Source of the DNA: Flavobacterium psychrophilum
GTDB taxonomy: Bacteria > Bacteroidota > Bacteroidia > Flavobacteriales > Flavobacteriaceae
DNA: 7,441 nucleotides
Assembly: GCA_003243255.1 (NCBI GenBank)
Contig: QFQM01000210.1
Coordinates: 1 to 7,441 of the forward strand
Reading direction: 5' to 3'
In this document: piece after piece, positions 1 to 4,951 of the stretch
Layout of the letters: each line of letters starts with the position of its first letter
Numbering within the stretch: the stretch's first letter is position 1
Translations under genes and position numbers: made by a program
Notes under the pieces: model-generated
What the model was told of the DNA's origin: nothing
The model's input: only the letters and a program-made list of their open reading frames with translations
Database searches by the model: none

Positions 1-558
1 GACAGACACCTTTGTATCCTGTGCATGTATCACAAAGGGGCGATGATCTTTTGTCACTTGAAAAAAAGCCTCGCCTTTAAGATTCGCTTCGCGTTTCCCG
101 GAAGATTCTTCAAATGAAACAGACGAGCTATCATTCAATATCACGCGCGAACTATCGCTTAGAATGACTTCATTATGTTGATTGCTGGAAAGATAAACGG
201 GATGGGTAACTTCTGGTTTATAATACTCCGTTGCAAGAAAATACCCACTTGCTACTAATAACACCACGATAGTTGCACTCTTCAGCCGTCCTTTCACTTT
301 GTACCGATGGAGTTGTTTCTCCTTATGCACTGACTCCTGTACGGCATTCTCCAGTTTCACAAACTCCTCCTTGAAGTGCTCATCTGTCACCTCATCATCA
401 TATTCCTCTGCACTTTCCCAGATCAGTTTGATTTCATCAAATTCATGTTGGTTTACCGGATCGCTGGCAAGCCAGTTGTCCAATTTCCGTTGCTCCTCAT
501 CGGTAATCTGACCGCTGAGTTTCTTGTGAATAAGGACATTGTAATCCATCGTTGGCAT
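1..558 (-). CDS. FecR-family anti-sigma factor (partial, C-terminus beyond the left edge)
   Basis: FecR proteins span the inner membrane, hold a FecI-type sigma factor in the cytoplasm and receive a signal from a TonB-dependent receptor in the periplasm. I translated the minus strand from the ATG at 558; 186 codons stay open to position 1, so the C-terminus is missing. Residues about 4-50 (LIHKKLSG.I..EE...L..WL) resemble the usual FecR N-terminal sigma-binding region. Residues about 94-110 (SATIVVLLVASGYFLA) are the single membrane segment. Residues about 120-186 carry the FecR pattern: an L-D-S-S-x-V-x-L-N strand pair, then KGEAFFQV and PFVIHA. A second in-frame ATG at 549 is an alternative start; I chose 558 because a purine-rich AAAGAAG lies just upstream. 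It starts 78 bp after the sigma gene on the same strand, the standard FecI-FecR order. The family call is firm; the true length cannot be seen. Confidence 0.9.
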   Translation of the reverse strand, partial: MPTMDYNVLIHKKLSGQITDEEQRKLDNWLASDPVNQHEFDEIKLIWESAEEYDDEVTDEHFKEEFVKLENAVQESVHKEKQLHRYKVKGRLKSATIVVLLVASGYFLATEYYKPEVTHPVYLSSNQHNEVILSDSSRVILNDSSSVSFEESSGKREANLKGEAFFQVTKDHRPFVIHAQDTKVSV

Positions 559-563
559 ATAGT

Positions 564-613
564 CTTCTTTACTTCTGTTACACCTGATCTATATCAACAC
601 CCTACCATCGTTT
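564..613 (-). promoter_or_regulatory. Bipartite promoter/leader motif upstream of fecR (copy 1)
   Basis: Read on the minus strand, AAACGATGGTAGGGT (613-599) is followed after 15 nt by GTGTAACAGAAGTAAAGAAG (583-564), and the fecR ATG comes 5 nt later. A second copy with the same 15-nt spacer lies at 1417-1466. The spacing between GGTAGGGT and GTGTA is close to that of -35 and -10 elements of ECF sigma promoters, and the AAAGAAG end could serve as ribosome binding site. The repeat is seen directly; the promoter role, and recognition by the adjacent sigma factor, are inference. Confidence 0.5.
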
Positions 614-636
614 TCATTTTCCTATAAAAAAAGATT

Positions 637-1224
637 TCAGAAATCGGTAAAGACCAGGAATACCTTGATATAAGGCGCCAGAAACATTCGCAGCAGCTTT
701 AGGGCCTTGCTCATACCTTTTTCCACAGCCTTGTCTGAAACTTCGAGATGTGATGCCATTTCCTTATACGTCATTCCCAAGTTTCTACTCATGAAAAATT
801 TCTTACGCAAATTGTCTGGTAGCAATGCAATGGCATCCTTGATTATTCTTGCCAGTTCCTTCGCTTCGAAATCAACATCTACGGGATATACGATTTTGCT
901 ACCTCCGGATCGATCGACCACTTCATCCAGTAGTCGCTTATTTCTTTCATGATCTCTTTTATAATTGATCACTCTATTATGCGCAGCGCTTAGCAGGTAC
1001 TTTCGAATTGGTATAGTGATATTGAGCACCTCTCGCTTCTCCCACACATTTATGAATAACTCCTGAGTAATGTCTTTCGCTTCATCCGTATCGCGAATAA
1101 ACTTTTTGACATTATTATAGACAGCCTTGTAGTGCGCCTTATACAAAAGTGAAGACGCGGTTGTATCATTTGCCTTTAGCAAGTTCAGAATCAGTTCATC
1201 GGTATCTTCTGTTTTACCAGCCAT
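637..1224 (-). CDS. ECF RNA polymerase sigma factor, FecI-like
   Basis: A 195-residue sigma-70 family protein of the extracytoplasmic function class, which directs RNA polymerase to a small regulon when released by its anti-sigma factor. Region 2 lies at residues about 24-92, with the core-binding/-10 segment DITQELFINVWEKR at 51-64. Region 4, the -35-binding helix-turn-helix, lies at about 135-180 (LPDNLRKKFF, then MTYKEMASHLEVSDKAVEKG). The length and the lack of region 3 are normal for ECF factors. The frame is open upstream to a TTG at 1260, but the ATG at 1224 gives the typical short acidic N-terminus and is preferred. The next gene downstream on the same strand is the FecR-like anti-sigma factor, so the pair probably controls an uptake or SusCD-type locus to the left of the window. 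A 6-bp inverted repeat at 1266-1280 lies in its leader. Confidence 0.9.
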   Translation of the reverse strand: MAGKTEDTDELILNLLKANDTTASSLLYKAHYKAVYNNVKKFIRDTDEAKDITQELFINVWEKREVLNITIPIRKYLLSAAHNRVINYKRDHERNKRLLDEVVDRSGGSKIVYPVDVDFEAKELARIIKDAIALLPDNLRKKFFMSRNLGMTYKEMASHLEVSDKAVEKGMSKALKLLRMFLAPYIKVFLVFTDF

Positions 1225-1265
1225 TCGCAAAAGTTGAACAGAATAAAAATAACTCGTCAAGTGTT

Positions 1266-1280
1266 GTTAGCACAGCTAAC
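1266..1280 (-). promoter_or_regulatory. Short perfect inverted repeat in the sigma gene leader
   Basis: GTTAGC and GCTAAC flank a 3-nt spacer 42 nt upstream of the sigma ATG. It could be an operator half-site pair or a short RNA hairpin in the leader between the micro-ORF and the sigma gene. No U-tract follows on the minus strand, so it is not an intrinsic terminator. A 6-bp repeat of this kind can occur by chance. Confidence 0.2.
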
Positions 1281-1322
1281 TCTTCCTTAAAATAAAACTT
1301 CGTTCTCTAAATAACAATGCCT

Positions 1323-1409
1323 TTATGGATACATACGATTCATTACATATCCCACATAAATCGACCTTGAATCAGGCATAGCATGCAAACGATTTAAATC
1401 AGAAATCAT
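1323..1409 (-). CDS. Candidate 28-residue leader peptide or small protein
   Basis: An ATG at 1409 opens a 28-codon frame ending in TAA at 1325-1323; the peptide starts MISDLNRLHAMPDS and ends GYVMNRMYP. An AAGGAAG ribosome-binding-like sequence (1423-1417) lies 7 nt before the ATG, which is rare in this window, and the two-block motif also found before fecR sits immediately upstream. The stop is 98 nt before the sigma ATG on the same strand, so it could be a leader peptide of that transcript or an independent small gene. It has no membrane segment and I recognise no family. Its shortness means chance is a real alternative; the supporting evidence is the positioned motif and the Shine-Dalgarno-like sequence. 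Confidence 0.35.
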   Translation of the reverse strand: MISDLNRLHAMPDSRSIYVGYVMNRMYP

Positions 1410-1416
1410 ATTGGGA

Positions 1417-1466
1417 CTTCCTTACTTCTAATACACAATAAACAGCGGCATACCCTACCATTGTTT
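1417..1466 (-). promoter_or_regulatory. Bipartite promoter/leader motif upstream of the micro-ORF and sigma gene (copy 2)
   Basis: On the minus strand, AAACAATGGTAGGGT (1466-1452) is followed after exactly 15 nt by GTGTATTAGAAGTAAGGAAG (1436-1417). It matches the copy upstream of fecR at 14 of 15 and 17 of 20 positions, while the spacers and the genes that follow are unrelated. That pattern fits a shared promoter plus leader, plausibly autoregulation of the FecI/FecR unit. The region between the terminator at 1502 and this motif is AT-rich and holds nothing else I can name. Confidence 0.5.
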
Positions 1467-1501
1467 AGGAAATTATTTTTATAAATCATGGTATAGCGAA
1501 T

Positions 1502-1527
1502 AAAAAAAGGGGCGAGTAGCCCCTTTT
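1502..1527 (-). terminator. Rho-independent terminator of the 1542-2003 gene
   Basis: On the minus strand, AAAAGGGGC pairs perfectly with GCCCCTTTT around a 5-nt loop (stem arms 1519-1527 and 1505-1513), and a run of T continues to 1502. It begins 14 nt after the TGA stop of the gene at 1542. It also insulates the downstream micro-ORF/sigma unit, so that unit needs its own promoter. Confidence 0.9.
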
Positions 1528-1541
1528 ATAATTGGCATATT

Positions 1542-2003
1542 TCACAATTCCGGATCTGCGTCACTGAGACATTCATCACCGTGTCCTGTTGGACCATTAT
1601 CGTAGGTGCTATACTCTTCCAACTCATCATCTGGAAAGTCTTCCGTATGTTGGTTGTTTAATTGTTCGCTGTCCTTCTCCAGTTCATAACCACCTTCCTC
1701 TAATAGGGCCAGTGATATATCATCCCACTTTTCACACCCGCTTTCAACTTGCGACATATAGATAACATGCTTTTGATCCTCATCATCATAAAAGAATTTG
1801 ATGTCGAGATAAGTACCAAAGTCATGAGGACAATGTACAATCGAAAAATTGCTCCCGATTGGATTTCCTCCTAATGTCCGGATCAGTTGGTTAATGTACG
1901 TACGCGCTTCCATTCTTGCATTGCGCATGTAATGATTACTTCCTACTTGTGCACATGGTTCACTCCAAGGAGTTGTTGCCGATAAATGAATGTAGTCCAT
2001 CAT
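1542..2003 (-). CDS. Conserved-looking hypothetical protein with acidic C-terminal tail
   Basis: I do not recognise a named family. The 153-residue protein has a compact, probably folded part at residues about 5-107, with distinctive stretches TTPWSEPCAQVG, YMRNARMEARTYINQL and CPHDFGTYLDIKFFYDD. Residues 108-153 form a low-complexity acidic tail rich in Asp and Glu. Cys17, Cys58, His57 and His60 could bind metal, but this is a guess. There is no signal peptide or membrane segment. The frame is open to a GTG at 2042, which would add 13 residues; I prefer ATG 2003 because an AT-rich leader precedes it. An ATG at 2000 is equally possible. It is a single-gene unit with its own strong terminator, and upstream of it lies the 2048-2179 nested inverted repeat, which would sit in its 5' leader if transcription starts beyond it. 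Confidence 0.75.
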   Translation of the reverse strand: MMDYIHLSATTPWSEPCAQVGSNHYMRNARMEARTYINQLIRTLGGNPIGSNFSIVHCPHDFGTYLDIKFFYDDEDQKHVIYMSQVESGCEKWDDISLALLEEGGYELEKDSEQLNNQHTEDFPDDELEEYSTYDNGPTGHGDECLSDADPEL

Positions 2004-2047
2004 AAAAGATTGATTTAGTTGAACATTATTTTTAATGCTCACCTAAC

Positions 2048-2179
2048 CGGGCTTTTGCCTGACAGGATCGTGGGTAGGAATGCGCGCAAAGCCAAGAGGA
2101 AACGGAATAAATGGAGGGCCCCTTTGGGAGGAGGCCGTTTATGCCGTAGTCTCTTGGCTGAAGTCAGGCAACAAGCCCG
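2048..2179. ncRNA. Long nested inverted repeat: candidate structured RNA or small mobile palindrome
   Basis: The outer arms CGGGCTTTTGCCTGAC (2048-2063) and 2163-2179 form 16 base pairs with one bulged C (2172). Inside, AGCCAAGAG (2090-2098) pairs with CTCTTGGCT (2151-2159) over 9 bp. AAACGG (2100-2105) then pairs with CCGTTT (2135-2140), and the GC-rich apical part can form a CCC-TTT-GGG hairpin (2120-2128). A 26-nt purine-rich bulge (2064-2089) sits on one side. The element is markedly more GC-rich than the AT-rich spacers around it. It fits a folded RNA, on either strand, better than chance. It matches no RNA class that I can identify. On the minus strand it would be a leader of the gene at 1542-2003; on the plus strand it ends 74 nt before the gene at 2254. 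AAC flanks both ends, compatible with a 3-bp target duplication, so a MITE-like element is the alternative. Confidence 0.5.
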
Positions 2180-2253
2180 AACTTTGCGTGAAAAATGATG
2201 AGATAGTCTTTTCAATTAGAATTAACTTTACTTAAGCAGATTTAAAATACATT

Positions 2254-3060
2254 ATGCCTAAGGAGAAAGTTATTTCGGCCGAAACATTAGAAAGTATTTG
2301 TATTGTCCTGGGTGGTCAAAATACGGGAACACAAATTGGTTACTATTTAAGTCAAACTGGACTGGCTGATACGGATCCCGGGATCACTAAATGGAAGCGA
2401 CTATATAATGCTTTCGTGAACTACCAAAATCAAAATCAGGAGTCAAACAAGATATTGATGTTCATTCAAAAGACGCTAAGTCCAGTCCGTTATGCAGATA
2501 ATCATGAGCAGTTTGAATTGTACAGAATTGACATCAATAAGCGATTGCTTTTCATAGGCTTTGAATTATTGGAAACCGGAAAATTCAGAAAGGTTACCGA
2601 GGCCAAAACAATTCCTGAAGCTCAACGCAGGGCAGATGTCTTAAAGAGTAAGTTAAAGGATCGACAAGTACATGCTGATGTGCTATTGTTTTGTAAAGCA
2701 GAACTATTACAGGACAACTATTTTCATGCAGTCTTTGAAGCAACTAAGAGCGTAGCTGATAAAATCCGTGAAAAAGCAGACCTTACTTCTGATGGCTCGG
2801 TACTTGTAGACACTGCCTTTGGATTAGGACAACTTAAAACACCCAAGCTTGCCTTCAATACCCTAAGAACTGAATCAGAAGAAAGCGAACACAAAGGATT
2901 CATGCATCTAGTGAAAGGACTTTTCGGAATGTTCAGAAATACCACGGCCCACTCTCCTAAAATTAAATGGGTGATTGATGAGCAGGATGCGTTGGATAGT
3001 TTGACATTGTCATCCATGTTGCATCGCACCCTGGACAAGTGCGTAAAGGCCACTGTTTAA
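2254..3060 (+). CDS. TIGR02391-family HEPN protein with AbiJ-like N-terminal domain
   Basis: A 268-residue cytosolic protein. The C-terminal part (about 137-262) has the hallmarks of the TIGR02391 (Hypoth_ymh) family: LLQDNYFHAVFEATKSVADKIR, then FNTLRTESEESEHKGF and LFGMFRNTTAHSPKI. The Arg228-x4-His233 pair is the Rx4-6H signature of HEPN-superfamily domains, often RNases in abortive-infection and toxin systems. The N-terminal part (about 8-110), with TGTQIGYYLSQTGL, DPGITKWKRLYNA and SPVRY, resembles the AbiJ N-terminal domains commonly found ahead of this C-terminal domain. The length is usual and the protein looks complete. The ATG at 2254 follows an AT-rich leader. It is convergent with another HEPN-like gene 17 bp downstream. 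A role in phage defence or RNA cleavage follows from the family; it is not shown here. Confidence 0.85.
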   Translation: MPKEKVISAETLESICIVLGGQNTGTQIGYYLSQTGLADTDPGITKWKRLYNAFVNYQNQNQESNKILMFIQKTLSPVRYADNHEQFELYRIDINKRLLFIGFELLETGKFRKVTEAKTIPEAQRRADVLKSKLKDRQVHADVLLFCKAELLQDNYFHAVFEATKSVADKIREKADLTSDGSVLVDTAFGLGQLKTPKLAFNTLRTESEESEHKGFMHLVKGLFGMFRNTTAHSPKIKWVIDEQDALDSLTLSSMLHRTLDKCVKATV

Positions 3061-3077
3061 TTTATTGTATTGTGCTA

Positions 3078-3776
3078 TCACGGTTTAGCCTTGATCACTT
3101 CCTTTAAAACAAAGGAAAGATAATCATGAGCCAGATCACAAAATGCAAAAACGAATTCAATGTCCTTGATGTAAAAAGTTGTCGTTCCTGTCTCCAAAGG
3201 ATTTATCACTCCAATGTGTTTGTGATTTCTTATAAATTTTGTTAGGTGAATATTGTCACTTCCAACAACTGCCGAGTCATGCACCACGCAGTTCCTAATT
3301 TTACGATAATCAGTTAACTCAATCCAATGCTTGTCAATGGAGTCAAGATTTACGCCAGCTACTTTCTCGATATACTTTTTGCTTTTCCCAATGATGTCTC
3401 CACCCGCTAAATCTGAAACTGAAAGTTTGAGTCCATATCTTGCTTGAGCAAAACTGCAAATTTTGTCGAAAGTTACTTCAAACAACGTGTAGGCAGACGT
3501 AAACGTGGAGTTCATCAATATGGCCACAAAGTTCCTATCATAATTTTCGAAATGTTCCGAGTATACTCTGCTGGTGAGTTCTCGGCTATCCGGAAAATTC
3601 TCCAACTCATATTTAAAATTGCCCATCATTTGATCCTTCTTGACAAGCATCAAGTCCCTTGATTCCTTTACAAAGATTTTCATTCGATCAAATCCACGAT
3701 CTATTAACGCCTTGTACATGGTAGCAAACACCGTTTCTGGGTCATCGCTGCTCGACATCACTTTTATTTTATCCAT
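3078..3776 (-). CDS. HEPN-like protein, possible RNase or partner of the ATPase/protease pair
   Basis: A 232-residue, mostly helical cytosolic protein. Residues about 80-225 look like a HEPN domain of the MAE_28990/RiboL-PSP-HEPN type: a helix with STFTSAYTLFEVTFDKIC, then WIELTDYRKIRNCVVHDSA with the Arg161-x4-His166 pair that forms the RNase site in active members. Asn162 follows the Arg, as in many active HEPN proteins. The N-terminal part (1-75) is charged and unassigned. The start could be Met1 (3776) or Met7 (3758). The gene diverges from the AAA ATPase across a 122-bp spacer and converges on the TIGR02391 gene. Family assignment rests on the RNxxxH motif and helical pattern, so it is less certain than for its neighbour. 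Confidence 0.65.
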   Translation of the reverse strand: MDKIKVMSSSDDPETVFATMYKALIDRGFDRMKIFVKESRDLMLVKKDQMMGNFKYELENFPDSRELTSRVYSEHFENYDRNFVAILMNSTFTSAYTLFEVTFDKICSFAQARYGLKLSVSDLAGGDIIGKSKKYIEKVAGVNLDSIDKHWIELTDYRKIRNCVVHDSAVVGSDNIHLTKFIRNHKHIGVINPLETGTTTFYIKDIEFVFAFCDLAHDYLSFVLKEVIKAKP

Positions 3777-3898
3777 AAGTTTGAACCTTCCAACAACTTC
3801 TACCTATTAATTTCTCAATAGTAAGAGGCGATCATTTTTATGCGAAATTCGTTAAAAAAAGCTAACTTTCGTTGTTGGTGGGTTGTAAGGCATTCAAA
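3777..3898. promoter_or_regulatory. Divergent promoter region with mirrored GTTGTTGG leader motifs
   Basis: This 122-bp AT-rich spacer must hold the promoters of both flanking genes. CCAACAAC at 3790-3797 is the reverse complement of GTTGTTGG at 3871-3878, so each gene, read in its own direction, has GTTGTTGGnnGGTT shortly before its start (14 nt from the HEPN ATG, 20 nt from the ATPase ATG). Sequences resembling the Bacteroidota -7 element TAnnTTTG occur once per direction: TAACTTTC at 3863 on plus and TACTATTG on minus near 3816-3823. The mirrored repeat is seen; the operator or translational role is inference. Confidence 0.4.
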
Positions 3899-4939
3899 AT
3901 GAGCCAGTTCGAGTATATTAAAGATTTAGCCAAATACGGTCTGGAAAACGACCAGGAGAAATTACTGGCTGTCCTGACCGAACTCATCCAACATTCTAAA
4001 AAGAGTAAGAAGATCAATTTTGCGCTGCAACTACAATCTCTGCTAAAAGATTCCATACGCCAGCAACAGGTGAGTGGATTAACAAAGGTGGGGTCTATTC
4101 AACATTCGCTGAAAGAAGAAGACAGGGAAGTCAGTGAATTCATCATTGAGAAAGTTACCTCCGACTATAAGTTTGAAAATCTAATCTGCAATGATAACGT
4201 TAAGGATGATCTGGGCTATTTCATTGAAGAGCATCAGCGAATAGAATTGTTGCGTTCCTTTGAACTGCCGGTTGCCAATAAAATTTTGCTTCATGGTCCT
4301 TCTGGTTGCGGCAAAACATTGGCCTCTTACGTCATTGCCGGAGAGCTTAAAAAGATGATGTATGTCATCAACCTGGGGGCAATTGTCTCGTCAAAATTAG
4401 GCGAGACCAGTAAGAATCTCGCTAAAATATTCAGAAGAGCAGCCTCTGAGGACAGCGTGATTTTCCTGGATGAGTTTGACTCTTTGGGCAAAGTTAGAGA
4501 TTACAGCCAAGACCATGGAGAAATGAAAAGAGTGGTGAATACCATACTCCAGCTTTTTGACTATCTGCCTCAGACTAGCATTGTTATCGCGGCTACTAAT
4601 CAAAAGAATTTTTTGGACAACGCTTTACTACGGAGATTTGATCTCAACATTCAATTTGACTTACCTAATCAGAAACAAATTGAGTCGCTGATCTCCTTAA
4701 CCTTAAAAAATGGCAAGTTCACTTTTGATAATAAACGAACTGCTGCAGCATTAGTTAAGTCTTGCTTAGGTTTGTCTTACTATAGCATACAGAAGACCTT
4801 AATTACGGCAATCAAAAGAAGTCTCTTTGAGAAGACAGACGAAAAAGTCATTCCGTTGACTGCTAAAATAAAGACATCCGTTTGGAAAGATCTTATCGTA
4901 TACGAAAAGAAAGCCCTGTCAAAAAAGAAAAAGCAATAA
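3899..4939 (+). CDS. ietA: AAA ATPase, IetA-like partner of the S8 protease
   Basis: A 346-residue single-domain AAA ATPase. The N-terminal helical part (1-95) is followed by the AAA module: Walker A GPSGCGKT at 133-140, Walker B VIFLDEFD at 187-194, sensor 1 in IAATNQ with Asn234, and paired arginines at 245-246 (ALLRRFD) as arginine-finger positions. The C-terminal lid has GLSYYSIQ (291-298). The loop after Walker A reads SSKLGETSKN, where many substrate-threading AAA proteins have an aromatic before the hydrophobic-Gly pair. The ATG at 3899 is chosen over an upstream in-frame TTG at 3872. Small AAA ATPases of this type paired with S8 proteases form IetAS, where IetA was described as the antitoxin or control partner of protease IetS. 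Its TAA abuts the TGA of the convergent protease gene, and its lysine-rich tail (KKKKQ) is encoded by an A-rich stretch. The AAA call is certain; the IetA label rests on domain type and partner. Confidence 0.82.
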   Translation: MSQFEYIKDLAKYGLENDQEKLLAVLTELIQHSKKSKKINFALQLQSLLKDSIRQQQVSGLTKVGSIQHSLKEEDREVSEFIIEKVTSDYKFENLICNDNVKDDLGYFIEEHQRIELLRSFELPVANKILLHGPSGCGKTLASYVIAGELKKMMYVINLGAIVSSKLGETSKNLAKIFRRAASEDSVIFLDEFDSLGKVRDYSQDHGEMKRVVNTILQLFDYLPQTSIVIAATNQKNFLDNALLRRFDLNIQFDLPNQKQIESLISLTLKNGKFTFDNKRTAAALVKSCLGLSYYSIQKTLITAIKRSLFEKTDEKVIPLTAKIKTSVWKDLIVYEKKALSKKKKQ

Positions 4940-4951
4940 TCAGGATTCTGC
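4920..4951 (-). terminator. Possible weak intrinsic terminator of the protease gene, inside the end of the ATPase gene
   Basis: On the minus strand a 7-bp hairpin with one bulge (4951-4933; arms GCAGAAT and ATTATTGC, loop CCTG) straddles both stop codons and is followed by TTTTTCTTTTTTG (4932-4920). The U-tract is the complement of the codons for the ATPase's lysine tail. The stem is AT-rich with one G-T pair, so efficiency would be modest. No matching U-tract exists for the plus-strand gene, so its transcript may run into the antisense of the protease gene. Confidence 0.35.

Noticed and set aside
1225..1260. Upstream TTG start for the sigma factor and a promoter-like AACTTTTG just before the ATG at 1224.
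   Set aside because: The added residues are atypical for ECF factors, and the promoter-like sequence is 4 nt from the ATG with no spaced -33 partner.
2048..2179. Retron msr-msd RNA, suggested by the terminal a1/a2-like inverted repeat.
   Set aside because: No reverse transcriptase gene is present in the window, and the inner fold is one long arm without separate msr hairpins.
2041..2180. Integron attC site: ACCTAAC (2041-2047) fits the RYYYAAC core and the element is a long imperfect palindrome.
   Set aside because: The matching GTTRRRY core is missing at the other end (GCCCGAAC instead), no cassette gene is placed in front of it in the usual way, and no integrase is seen.
2048..2190. RNase P, SRP, tmRNA, hammerhead or TnpB-type guide RNA.
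   Set aside because: Only short look-alikes (GAGGAAAC, ACAAGCCCG) were found; the conserved cores of these classes are absent and no TnpB or IscB gene is nearby.
2374..2385. Perfect 12-bp palindrome GATCCCGGGATC as a binding site.
   Set aside because: It lies within the conserved DPGITK coding stretch of the TIGR02391 gene and is explained by codon choice.
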